A stretch of 64,000 nucleotides of DNA, taken from Agelaius tricolor. Lineage: Eukaryota; Chordata; Aves; Passeriformes; Icteridae. This document shows positions 39,797 to 51,960 of this stretch, piece after piece. Position 1 is the first letter of the stretch, and each line of letters begins with the position of its first letter. The notes below the pieces were generated by a model that saw only the letters and a list, made by a program, of their open reading frames with translations, was not told where the DNA came from and did no database searches. The stretch spans positions 47,125,381 through 47,189,380 of the forward strand of contig JALJCS010000001.1 in assembly GCA_023055355.1 (NCBI GenBank), written 5' to 3'. The position numbers and the translations under genes are program-made.

Positions 39797-39930
39797 CAGA
39801 ATATTCTGAGTTGGAAGGGACTTGCAGGGATCATCAAGCCCAACTCCTAAATGAATGGCCCATAGAGGGATCAAACCCACAACCTTGGTGCTGTTAGCAC
39901 AGTGCTCTAACAAGCTGAGATAATATTAGG
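39797..39930 (-). mobile_element. TguSINE1-like SINE (tRNA-Ile head, CR1-type tail), antisense
   Basis: Read on the minus strand, the 5' part (39930 down to about 39855) is a decayed tRNA-Ile: an A-box region near 39923-39911, the anticodon-arm region near 39890-39903, and a B box GGTTTGATCCC at 39877-39867. It is followed directly by a CR1-like tail (39854 down to 39797) containing the inverse of GAATATTCTGAGTTGGAAGG. A tRNA-Ile head fused to a CR1-type 3' tail is the described structure of TguSINE1, a SINE mobilised by CR1 and restricted to passerine birds. The copy has substitutions in both promoter boxes and is presumably inert. It is the best clue to the organism. Confidence 0.85.
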
Positions 39931-41806
39931 GTATTATTGCTTTGGCTTAGTATCATGCCTCTTGCTCAAGTATATGAAAGGCATTCCTGACATTTCTTAG
40001 GTTTGTTTAGCTGCTCGGTTACATAATTCTTATCTTTAAAATTTTCCTCCACAGTAAAACTTTGAGAGAAGTTGGCACTGTTAGGAGATTGTTGTGATGC
40101 CTAATTGCTTTTTTAAGGAAAATATTTGTCCTGTCAAAAGTGGATTTGAATACAAATCCAAAGGTGACAGAAATCTAATGACAGTGGAATCTTCAATCTG
40201 TTCAGAAATCTTGTGACTTATCACTATCTTTTGGTATCTAATTCACTTTCCCTTCTAATCTTTTTCCCTGAAAAGACTGGAACCATCATATCAAAAACTT
40301 TCTACTGGTTTTACTAGCCTGATGGGGGAAGAAAGCAAGCTGCTCTGAGGATTCTTCAGCTTGGTCTGCTTCTTCTGACTTTAGTCCCTAATTCTTTCTT
40401 CTCCCAGCTCCTTTTACACAATTTGTCAAAGAACAAAATTCTGCTTCATCGCTCCTCCTTTCCATGAATATCTAGCAAGGATATTTTCTTTCTTCCTTCC
40501 ACCTTCCCACTGAAATTCTTGATCAGATTAGTGGTTTTTGTTAGAACAATGGAGACAACTTCATATACAGTCTTAGTATTATGTGTGATTATTTCAGTAA
40601 GATTTTTAATTTAGCTTGAAAATAAAATGCTTGGGATCCTTTTTGTCAGGAGTAGATTGAAAAGATGATAGGAGCTTAAGAAGCTAAATAAAAGATTAGT
40701 TGCATTTGACTAATCATAGGTAGACAGCAGTGCATTGGATGATGAGGCAAACAAGTAGTGCAAGGAAAAGTGATGGATTAGATGGAGCAAAGTTAATGTG
40801 ATTAATGTGCTTGGATTTTCCTTGTTGAGGTGGATGACTTCAGTCTATGTATAAGTTCAGGTCTACTGCATGGGAGCATTTCTTTAGCTTTCATTAAAAA
40901 CTATGATTTTTTATTAGTAGTAGTATTTTCTTTGTTAGTTTTTCTCCATTAAAATACAAAAATCCAAAAGAAAAGATCTTGTAGCAATAACAAAAACTGT
41001 TTCTGAAATGAATAATGATTTGGGGAAAATGCAGCAATGTGTATTTTAAAAAATCTCAGTTGTGCAATAGATGAGCTGAAATGGAAAGTTAATCTTACAC
41101 AGAAAATGAAGACAAAGAAAATGGAATGTCTGCTCCAGGGACTCCATACAGTGTATAGCTGTTCATTTGTCACAAGTGAGAAAATGTTTAATCAGTTTTG
41201 AAATGATGTATTCTCTCTTTATTTATCGTGTTTAGTGACTTTAAGAGTGTCAGTATGTAAAGTGTTTATCCTAGGAATGGATTTCTGGCACATGGATAAA
41301 AATGAAAAGTGAAATGTTTAGCTCACAATAGGCATATGTTCCAAGATCTCTCTGAGTAAGTATCCTGAGATGAGAAGAAAGCACACAGGTCTATGTTTAT
41401 CTAGCTTACGCAGGCAGACAAGGAAGGCTCCAGCCTGGTATTAACACTGAAGTGACATGGAATGTCTTCACCAAACCCCAAACAATTACATCATTCCCTT
41501 AACAATATTGATAAAGTGCAATAAGAAAGAACCTGGCACTTTCCAATTAGATCCTCATTGCTAAATGCTTGAGAAACTGTGAAATACTTGTCAAGTTAAA
41601 GCAAAAAATCACTCATTTGGGGGGAGGTGAAAGAAGTAAAACAGAAAAGAGAGAGGAGGGGAAAGAGATCCCTCTGTATTTTAGGAATCCTCTATTCGGT
41701 GCCCCTTTATTCAAGATTTGTATTATAGATATGCGCTCTGTTTTGTGTATTTTCATTTACTTAGTGTTAAATATTTTTCGTCTTTTCAGATGTGATTTTA
41801 CTTAAG

Positions 41807-41810
<4 letters not shown>

Positions 41811-41846
<36 letters not shown>
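41811..41846. repeat. (A)36 homopolymer tract
   Basis: Thirty-six uninterrupted A. There is no AATAAA within the preceding 30 nt, and I could not find a clear target-site duplication on either side. Probably expanded by replication slippage rather than being a retrocopy tail. Confidence 0.95.
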
Positions 41847-41850
<4 letters not shown>

Positions 41851-43557
41851 AGTCTTGTTGTTTCCAGGTATGCTTAATACAATTTCAGAATGAGATGGAC
41901 TTTTATCATAGTATGCACAACAAGTAGAGGAACCAAGATTGCAACAAAATTATTATCCAAATAATATGACAGGTGATACCTCATTTGCCGGGCTAGGATG
42001 AAAGGCAGTAGCAACAGCAGAAATACCATTTTGCAGACTTATAATCAGAAATTAGTTACTCCTCTTCCTGCACTTAATTTCTGAAGAACCAATAGCCGAA
42101 CAACCTGACTGAAGTTACTGGAAACAGCATTCAGTGAAGTTGAAGGTCATAACTCTCTGCCTTGCTACCTCACCAACTGAATAGCTCTAGAGGAGTAGCA
42201 TGGAACTTTATTACTTTTTCTTATAATACCTTACCCAGTATTAAGTTCTCATCTCCTTAGAAGGCTTCCAGATTCATGTCTTTTTAAAAAGCAAATAAAT
42301 CCAGACTTGTAACACTGATCTCTCTTCCACTGAAATAGTTAAAATGATCTTTTCCTTCCCCTTTATCTGCAAACATTTTTCTCTTCTTGGAATATCAACT
42401 TGGTTTCAAAAATTTAATTAAGGTTTTGTTTGGGTTTTTTTTTATATCCACGACACAGTCAAATGATTTTCAATTTTTCCTGTCATCCCTTAGTGTAACG
42501 AAGCATTCAATTCTAAATTCAGTTCAGCAGCACTGAAAGTTTAGTTATTCATATTTCATATAATTAACTAATATTTCACTGCTGTAGGAGACAATGTATG
42601 CTAGAAATGTTAAAGAATACTAAAAGTTATTGGTTTTTTTTTAGTATTTCAGATAGTATAACCCTGCTTGAAGTGATAAGTCACTAAGTCAACAGTCCCA
42701 CACACTGGTGGTTTAAAATCATTCACCTGTTTTTCCTGTTGATGCCCAACAAGACTTGGAAAGACAAAAATTCTATTTGCTATCCTGGCTTTCTGTACAT
42801 CACTGATTTAAAAAAAAAAATCCTAGAATTTAATTTTTTCTTTAGTAAATCTCAGTGCATTATGAGAATATGTGTTTGTTTTATAAAAAGTCAAACAGAG
42901 GACTTTTTGCCTTTTGACGTAAATATCAAGTGGGGAATTTAGGATGTGTGTGGCTTGGTATAAAATGCTCATCTCTCCATGTCTGGATATTTTTATTTGG
43001 TTTATTTTATAATTTGCTTCCATTACTTGCACATTCCAGTGATTTTTGGGCTTTTAAGTGCTTTCTGAGTGCAGCCTCCCAGGCACCTCTTCTGTTTTCA
43101 GGACTTTTAATAATCCAGTTAGAAATGTGTTGTTGCTTTCTCTTGCTGTAGCAACAAAATGACATTAATTTTGAAGAGAAATGTTTACCTTTAAATTGCC
43201 TGCAAAAAACCCCCAGTATTCTTGACACAACACTCTTTGCAGACTTCCATTGACATCACTGAACATGAGAACTTGGGGAGGAACAAAGGTTTACACCTGC
43301 TTATGAGCTGACAAGTTGATGACATTTAGAGAAATAGCAGACAGTATGGTACAATGGCACTGCTGAAAAGCAACACCTCAAAGTGTAGCACCTAAGTCTG
43401 GTAATCCTTTAAAACATTAAATGTTCCTCCCACCTCTCTGCCCTCCACACAATGTTTTGGATTGTTTCCAAAAGTGAACTATAAAGTTAAAGAGAAAATT
43501 GAGTTAACGATAGAAATAAACTGGTGAAAAGCTTAGAATGGAAGAGGTATGTAGTTT

Positions 43558-43588
43558 AAAAAAAAAAAACAAAACCAAAAAAAACCCA
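43558..43588. repeat. A-rich low-complexity patch
   Basis: A-runs broken by C, CC and CCC. Simple sequence, similar to the patch at 4885-4925. Confidence 0.75.
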
Positions 43589-45075
43589 GAAGGAAACTTT
43601 TAACTGAAAGGTAAGAATATGCTATTGGACTTCGTCTTTCACTACTCTTTGGCCATTCATCTATTGTTGGTTGCTTCACTGTTATGTCTGTTTCTCACTG
43701 TGTGGCTCCCAGCATGTAGCTGGAATCACTAAGGGTAATACATTTCAGACCCTAGGTATACATTAGTTGGATCAGCAAAAAGTAAATACTTGCTGAGCAG
43801 AGGAAATGTGTATAGAAGAAGCTTACAGACTGTTAAACAGTTTGGATCATTCTAGTTTAGTATCCTGTCTCTGACAAAATATCAGGACTGTTGATATGCA
43901 GTAATGGAAACTTAGCCAGCAGTTTAGCTATGTCAGAAAGTCTCTTCTAAAATATGGATAGTTGGTCTTATCCTGGAAGATGAAGTCCTTGTCCTTTTCT
44001 GAAAATATTTGCCAAGTGACACAAGTCCTTAACCATTTAGATGATTGATTTTTGCCTGTAAGAATGCTATCTTTTCTTTTAAAGATTTTGGCCTACTGGC
44101 TTTGAAAAATAATTTTATTTTATTGGTTTGAAATTAGTTGGCATTTAATGGAATTCAGTGCTAGTATGAACAAAAGTTAATGCAACTCCTTACAGACTGG
44201 GGTACAATTCAGAGATCTAATATTCTGCAATGTAAACTGATTTTTATGCAACTTATTGTAAAGTTCATGTAGAGGGTTTATTCTTAGATCTTAGAGTAAA
44301 AGGTAAAGGATGTTAGTTTAAGGTGCAACTGTAGTTACACAGCTAAATAGCATTGATGACAATACAGCTAACACCCTGATAACAATATAGTTAAAATAAC
44401 TTGGATCTGGTCAACCCAAAACTAATGCCATGGCATCACACTGAGGATTAAAAAAAGAGAAAAGAATAGAAGAACCATGTAGCTAGTAAAATTAGTGGGA
44501 AAATAATACGTGAATTAAAGTCTTTCAATGTGTCACATTTTGTTTGGCTTCCAGTTTATGTTCAGCAGGTGGTTTCACTGAGTAGCCCTCAAAAATTCAA
44601 GATATTCCTCTTGAGCAGTTGCAGCTGAAGTAAAACGCTTGTGTGCGTGTGTGTATGAATGATTAGCTCCAGTGCCTCTCCCTTGTGCATCAGCTTCTGA
44701 TTATGTTCAGCAGGACTTTTCTTTCATCGGGTTGTCTACCTGAGCTGTTTGGTTGGTTTCCTAAGACCTTCACAGTCAGTGTTTGCATTTGCAAGGTCTG
44801 TGACTTAAATGTGGATAACGTGTCTCTTTTACTCTCTTATGCTGATTTGTCACTGGAGTTGTTCCTTTCTTCCTTGCTGCGTGTTACAATCTTTAAGTAT
44901 TACAATATTATGTTGTTGTTATGTACATGCAAATAGAAAAGCAGAACGTCAGGGGTGGGATTTAATTAGGTCACAACTGCTGTGTTAACTCATCTGGGAA
45001 CTATCCAGTAATAATAATCTGTACAATATAGGTCATTCCTTCCATAACAATTTCCAGCTGATGGAAGGCTGCCAT

Positions 45076-45143
45076 CCACAAGCTGATCCATGATATAGGG
45101 ATCAGTGTACTGCTGAAACTCCACAAGCTGATCCATGATATAG
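45076..45143 (+). repeat. 23-nt direct repeat at 45-nt spacing
   Basis: An identical 23-nt segment (CCACAAGCTGATCC followed by ATGATATAG) at 45076-45098 and again at 45121-45143. The 22 nt between are not obviously repeated outside. It looks like a partial tandem duplication with a 45-nt period, recent enough that the two copies are still identical. Confidence 0.9.
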
Positions 45144-46429
45144 TTCTACTTCTCATATATGGAATTAGGAAAAAATATATGGTGACTAGGAAAAAAGGCA
45201 TTGTCTCTTTGCTCTTCTTCTGTTTGTTGCTTGCCCTCATTGCCTTGTTTCTTGACTGCTTTAACAAGCTAGTTCAGAAACAGCTTCAGTGGGCCAGATC
45301 CCTTCTGTACTATGTCTTAAATGAGGGCTTCTCATGAAATAACCTCGCCTGTTTTTTTTCTCAGCTGCTGCCTGAAAGATAGTTCTACCTTAATCAGTCT
45401 GTGAAGGAAGTAAAACTTCCTGCCTCCTAAGGAAAATTATTAGGGTGTGGTCACCCCAGACCAGAAACCTCATGAAGCCTCCTTGAAAGAGATGGGAACA
45501 GGCCAGAGATAGGCTTCCTAGGCCAAAGGAATATGGTTTTTCTAGCTTTGCTTAGATCTGTGAATATTGATGATTCACAAATCCAGAGCTGATATGGTTA
45601 TTTAATACATTATTTGTATTAATTTCAGTGGCTGCCACCTTTTCATGGGCAATCCTTATAGAAAATGCTGCCCATTTTCTGTACTCATCTACAGAAAGGT
45701 TCTTTCACTTGTATGAAGAGAATATATTGGGATAACTTGAGACTTGAACCTCAAGTGCCTAAAGTTTGAAAAATGCAAATAAAGACCTTTCCAACCTGAC
45801 AGTTCATCAAGACAGATTTTGAAGTCTTTCAATTTCCTGTCATGGGATTTTTCTGTAATTGACTTTAAGAATATGAAAACCCCCATGAAGAGTTCTGTTT
45901 TCAGTAAAGGATCAATTTCTTCTATTCATAGTTGTGCTGGCCATGGTGATATGAGTGGATGCATGTTAAGGAGAGAGCTCTTGCACAATGAATCAAGAAT
46001 GCTCTCCAGAGCAATCACAAAGGGTTAAGTTGAAACTGCATCAAAAGACCTTTAAAATGCTAGGATGTTCTGTTATGGCCATGTATTTCAGACAGTTTTT
46101 ATTCTATAAAGAATAAAACTTCAAAGAATAGAAACTGAAACCTAAGTTTGACTTGAGCACCATAATAGAAATTATTATGATTATGTAAAAAAAACCCTGT
46201 ACATTCATTTCACTTGCTATATTTAAAGAGTGTTTTTGTCAATGCAAATATATAAAATTTTATCTATGCTGAATTATACTTTTAAAGATGAGCTAATCTT
46301 ATGTGTACCTGAAATTTTGTAAAGCATGTGTGTAGTTTCTATCTAGATATCGAAATAATTTGCTCTAGATTTAAGAAAAAGTATTATTCCATTATGTAAC
46401 TGGTATTATTTTCTTAGATAACCCTGGCC

Positions 46430-46760
46430 ATGCTTCTTCATGAATTCACTTATAGAAATGAGCCACACCATGACAGCAGACAGATTACAAGGCTGAGGCT
46501 GTAATCGATAAGTTGAAAAACCATAATAAGCTTTTAACACAATATTTAGTGCACAACAGTTCTGCACTACTTCCTTATGTAATTATAACCTCTTTAAGTA
46601 ATAATGGTTGTTTAGAAGGCCTCCAGTGAACATGAGGAGTGTTAATATAAAGATCTGAAGTCAAGCTGGGCTTTCACATGAGGCTTTTAGCTGTTTCTTA
46701 GAGCACTGAGGCAGCAGCTTTAGTGTCAGCCCACTGCTGTTGAAATTCATTCTACCACTG
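46430..46760. promoter_or_regulatory. Candidate intronic regulatory element (low confidence)
   Basis: A repeat-free block of mixed composition in the large FMN1 intron. It has a TGACAG (MEIS/TALE-type) site at 46471-46476, GATTAC- and TAATC-type homeodomain cores around 46482-46507, ATCGAT beside them, and TAATTA-like and TAATAA cores near 46580-46605. Motif cores this short are common by chance. The call rests on their crowding and on the known presence of GREM1 limb enhancers in mammalian FMN1 introns. Confidence 0.25.
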
Positions 46761-49700
46761 TATTCCGTGTCTAACGGCACCTTATTATTTCTTCAAGTTC
46801 AACCAGTCAAGGGTTATTTAATATGTTTGAAGCTCACATGTTTGTCTTTTTAAGAGAGAAAAATAGTTTTCTCTTGGATATGTTACTGGGCCTGACTCTC
46901 CAGTGCACAAAATTACATGGTATTGTTTTACACATGCTCATATTGCCTGTGTCTAGCTTAGCACAGAGCTAGCCATATTTCTGGAGCAGCTTAGCTGGCA
47001 GGCATGGGCATGATATCCACACTAACATGAAATAAAAGCATTAAAGTCCAAGATAGAGAGCCTATACATTTATGCAAGGTACTCAGGTAACAGTGGGTTG
47101 CAGCTAACACCAATGCATCTAGAGAACTTTAACTACTTCAAACCAAGGTTTTGGGAGAAAGTCTGAACTGATTTAAAATTTTAATTTTAAAATTCATGGG
47201 GAAAAGCACATGCAACTTAAAAATGCATCTGAAGAGTCATGCTAAAAAATGCTTGATTTTTAGATTTTTTTCTCCCTTAGAGTGGCCTGTTAGAATACAA
47301 TTTCAGAGGCAAAGAAAAGACAAAGTTAGTCCTGTTTCTAATGTATTGTCTCAATTCATATTTTATTCTGAATAATATTCTTGAATGGAAAAAAGACTGA
47401 TAATATTCACAGCAAAATTTAGGTTCACATAAGCCCCAGTCACTGGGTGAGATGTAGCTGACAAATGCTTTGCACGTGATATAATGAAGGTAGCAAAAAA
47501 ACCTCTAACCTACATTTCCTGATCTTTGATTTTCAAATGGCTAGAATCTGACTCAGTATATGCAGAATGGCTTTTTCAGCACAGTATTTTTTTTGTCAGC
47601 AGAAATTCTGTTTGCCAAGATAGCTCACTCCTGATAAAATTTAGCACCTAATCCTATGCCACCTTGGATAAAAGATCGTATTTTTATATCAGTGGAGCAC
47701 TTGTTTACATCAGAATAATGCAAAAAAACCTGGAATCAACCCAAAGGTATAGAGGGACCAGGTTGTAGCCTACTGTTTTAGAAATGAATGAGAATAAAAA
47801 TACAAATTAAAAAATAATTAAACCAGTGAGGGAAGATCTTGCAGAATGCTTTTTAAATGTAGTATTAACCATGATCCCTAATAGCTTAATGTTTACAGAA
47901 GATATAAGCAACAAGGATAGATTAGGTAAATTTCATCATACCCAACCAATATATCTTAATCTGGACCTAATAAAAATATTTTCTAAAATAAAGATTTTGA
48001 AAGTCTCAGTGCTCGCATTCAGCTTTCAACAAAAGTATTATTTAATTTAGTTATGGCCATTTTATTTTGCTGGTTTGCAACCTGCTGTTATGAGGCACTT
48101 TGTTCCTGAAAGACAGGAATAAAGAAATACTCTCTCATTGAATTAAGTAAATAGAAGGGTCTGGAGCAGCAGTTTAAATTCAGGTTGAAGTAGCAATCTG
48201 ATATGTGAAGGGTTTATTCCCTGTTAACACATTGCGATCATTGGTCTTCCTAAAAATTTAGTTTTCCCAAAGTGTTTAAGTGCAAAGCTATAGTCCTAAT
48301 ACCTATGGAATTTAACAGTCTGTGTCACAGTATATGGTCTGTGCTATGTAACAGCATCCATGTACAGGGTCTGCAGCCATTTGTATAAACTATGGAAGTT
48401 CTGCATTTGTGTCACTAATAATCATGTACAGCTGATAATATTGATCATTGCATATCATCACTAAAGTTGTAAATCATTCCTAGTAGTGGGAGGGAGGGTG
48501 TTAATATTCTCATGAACAAGACAGACTGGCCTGTCAAAACATAATTTTCTGTTCCTCATATTGGATGCTTTTTGTTGAGCTTTTGTAGGGAGAAAAAGAA
48601 ATGATGCTTCAAAGGTAGAGGGATTTTTTTGCTGTTACTGAAGCTGCTAATTTTCATATGGTTGAAGCAATAAAAAGTGTTTCTGTTTAATATGAATTTG
48701 TAGGAGGCAAGGGACCAGGCATGAGGGAGATGACTTAGGATTCAAAACATTGCAAATGTTTGGCAGGTTTTTTTTAGAGAAAAGAATCTCTTGAGACCTT
48801 TGTTTTCTAAGGAACAATATTACAAAACACACAGTTACACAATATAAATTGGCAAATGAAAACTGAGATTAATGATTCTGGAAGCTAATTTAAGTTGGCA
48901 TATTATCTCAACTTTCTTTTTAGTATAAGAAAGTTACTTTTATTTCTTTATAAAAAGGGGGGAAATAAAAGGACAAGAAGAAATTTCTTTACCAGCCTTC
49001 AGGTACTGGATATCTTGAATGAACTTATTTTTTGCATTTTTTCACTTATAATTATGCAGAACAAGAGACTGCAGTGAGGAGGGGAAATTATACATTTTTT
49101 TTAAAAAGTAAAGAAAAGGTGAAGAAAGTGATATAGTGCAGAGAAGGACCCTCAACAAAATACATCAATAGAAAATTACACCCTTCACAAAATACTGTGC
49201 ATATAAAGTTTCCTAACAGGCTTGTGCTATCTCAATCATCAGGATGCTGGTACTCTTTTATTTTACATATTTTTTGTGACCTTGTTGAACTGGTTGGTAT
49301 TCTGTCTGAAGATTAACTCTTGCTTTCAGATGTTAAATACAGTAGGAAAATAGATACAAAGCCTTGGCCTCTTTATAAAACAAACCAAATACTAATATGA
49401 TTATTCAAATTATTATCATCCAGGAAGGAAATACTGTTACCTAAATATTGTCCACACCTTCTGTATATAGACAACAATTCAGGATCAACACTGTGAACAG
49501 CCTTATAGCCCACCAACTCAGTTTGGCTTTAAATAAGACTCATGTCAGATTTAAAGTAGTAGGCACATATAGTCTTTTCTTTCCCTTTTGCCTTCTTTCT
49601 TTTGGTAGAATGTGCTTAGTTCTAAATTTTCTTCATGAGTTTAATTGAAATAAAAGGTACTTCAGTAGTTTCAGCCTGATTTAGAACTGCTTCTGAAACA

Positions 49701-51699
49701 CAACTGCTTCACAAAAGTAACAAGTTACACCATTTACACTAACTGTTCTTAATCACTAATGTAGATAAGTGATGCTTAGAGATTCATAAAGCCACAATAG
49801 AAAAGAATATCCATGTTCAAACTTTAACGAAAATATGTAGTCTTTTGAACAGAAGAATATTAAGCAGAACAGAAAACCTTTTTTTCTGGTTTTAAATCCA
49901 CATTGGAGCAAACCTTCACCCTTGCAGGTGATTTAGTTTGCTGCCTGGGAAAACCAGATACATGTGTGTTTGTGTGTGTGTTCAGCATTTCTCAGAAAGG
50001 TGAGCCAGGGCGTGTCTGTACCTATGGTTACTTTGCTATTTGTTTGGCAAGGAAGCCTGATCAAATAATGCTGAGATGAAACTACTGCTGTCTTAGTATT
50101 ATTGATTTGCTTTAGTACACATTTATAAACCAGCCAATGCATCCCAGGCAGCAGGTTTGAATTGGAATTGTGTGCAACGTTTTGCTAGCTATTTTCAGAA
50201 TAGAATGAGAAAAAAAGCTGAATAATCCATAGCTACTCTTAAAATATTCCTAATGGATCAGATCTATTAGCTAGTGTTGTTGTCAATGAGCCATTTGCAA
50301 TGTGAATAGCTTATTTTCTTTTTCATATGATTAAATTTGGTTTGGCTGTTAGTACATCCGTTCCTTTCTTCCCTCCAAATAGAAAAATCACTTTCATGGA
50401 CTCATAGTTGTACTCAAGGGAGCACACATAAAAGTCTAGTGATTCATTCATCAAATTTCCACATTTGAGTAAGCAGTGAGTTCAGACATCAGTCTGAAGT
50501 GATTTTTCTGAATTACCCAAACACTTGAACCGAAGACATTAGAAGACAAGAAAGGAAGAAGAGGAACTAGCCATCTTTCCTGATGCTATTTCCTTTCTTA
50601 CTTGTCAGAGATGAGGAACTCTTCCATTGTTGTGAGAAAGATGATGTTATTTAATTCTCTTTCAGGGCCAACATGAGGAATAGGAAACCCAGTCTGTAAT
50701 CTGTTTAAAGATTTCTGGTTTTTGCCGTGTCAGGGTGAGACGGCAAGTAGTGTGAACATCACTGTCTTATTTTTAATCATGCTTGAAAAGTCAGGCTGTT
50801 AGAAGCAAAAGCAGTGACCTCCTTTACCTCTTTTAATCCCTAAGTTGCATGCCCTTCTTTCCCTCTTCCATGACTCAAAGATCTTCTCTAATGCACATTC
50901 TTTTCCTTTAAGACTTTCAGAAAGAGTATGCATAAGCATGAACCTTTTCACTTGAGAAATGGACACTAAATAATACTTATATCAAAATGAATGTTTAATT
51001 TTGCAGATAGGTGAGATGAAATTGATGAGGTCAGATGAGTTTCCCAAGGCTATATGATGCAGAAATTAATTTGAGTATAGGAACAAAAGGCTTTTGATAA
51101 CTAGTTCTTTATTTGATTCAAAATATCTATGTGAGCCAGTTAGGAAGAGTAACAATGGTATTTGCAGATATTTTGTTTTAAAATCTGCTGAAGAATGAAA
51201 AGGAAAATTTGAATGGCTTTCTCAGAGCAAAGACCAAAGATATTTAAGATATATTCTGCCTGACTGAAGTCTGAAAGGATTGTACCTAGTCTTGGGGCTA
51301 TGGCAATATCATCCAAATTTCTCTTTGTATTTAAAATGCATGTCCCCTCCTGGAATTAGCCTTGAGATATATCAAGTTTGACATATGTAAACATTTCCGA
51401 ATCAGATATTTAAAGACCATGGCAACAGAGAGGATTTATTGCTGTCCATGTTTTATTATTTGATGCATTTGGATTGGCTTTATTTGCTTTGTCTTTCATG
51501 TGTGAAATATGCCATTTTGCCTACAAAAATGACAGCATCAAATGTATAGCAAGCAGGTTTCCATATGTCTTCTAAATGAACTCTAAGATACTTTAATGCT
51601 AAAGAAGGGTAGACCTCTCTGGTTGGAAAAAACATGGCAACTGTCTTAACTGTTTGATCTGCATGTATAGAAAAAAATATTTGATTCGTGGAGATTTAC

Positions 51700-51960
51700 A
51701 CCTTGACGTATTATTGTGTTGCAGCTGATGTCTTGTGCATTGTTACTGGGCATTAGAAAGGTGTGACATACTAACAATGACAACCTGCTATGCTGCTGCT
51801 GTTTCACATTTCACAGGCAGTTAATTTTCCTTACCTCCCAAACTAACTGCTAGGGAGTCAAGCAACCTGTATGAGCATTTCTCTGCTTTCTATAAACCTA
51901 GTAATTATGTTACAGCTGTTAGACGCAGCTGTATGAATGTGTAAGTTTGCAATGGTTATA
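51700..51960. promoter_or_regulatory. Candidate intronic regulatory element (low confidence)
   Basis: A dense cluster in repeat-free sequence: three CAGCTG E-boxes (51722-51727, 51913-51918, 51926-51931), a perfect T-box half-site AGGTGTGA (51759-51766), a TTAATT core near 51822, and TAATTA at 51902-51907. T-box, E-box (bHLH) and homeodomain inputs suit a limb-bud enhancer, and this intron corresponds to the 3' FMN1 region that carries GREM1 enhancers in mammals. No conservation could be tested. Confidence 0.3.

Noticed and set aside
39855..39930. A genuine tRNA-Ile gene
   Set aside because: Both promoter boxes and stems carry substitutions, and it is fused to a CR1-like tail, so it is a SINE head.
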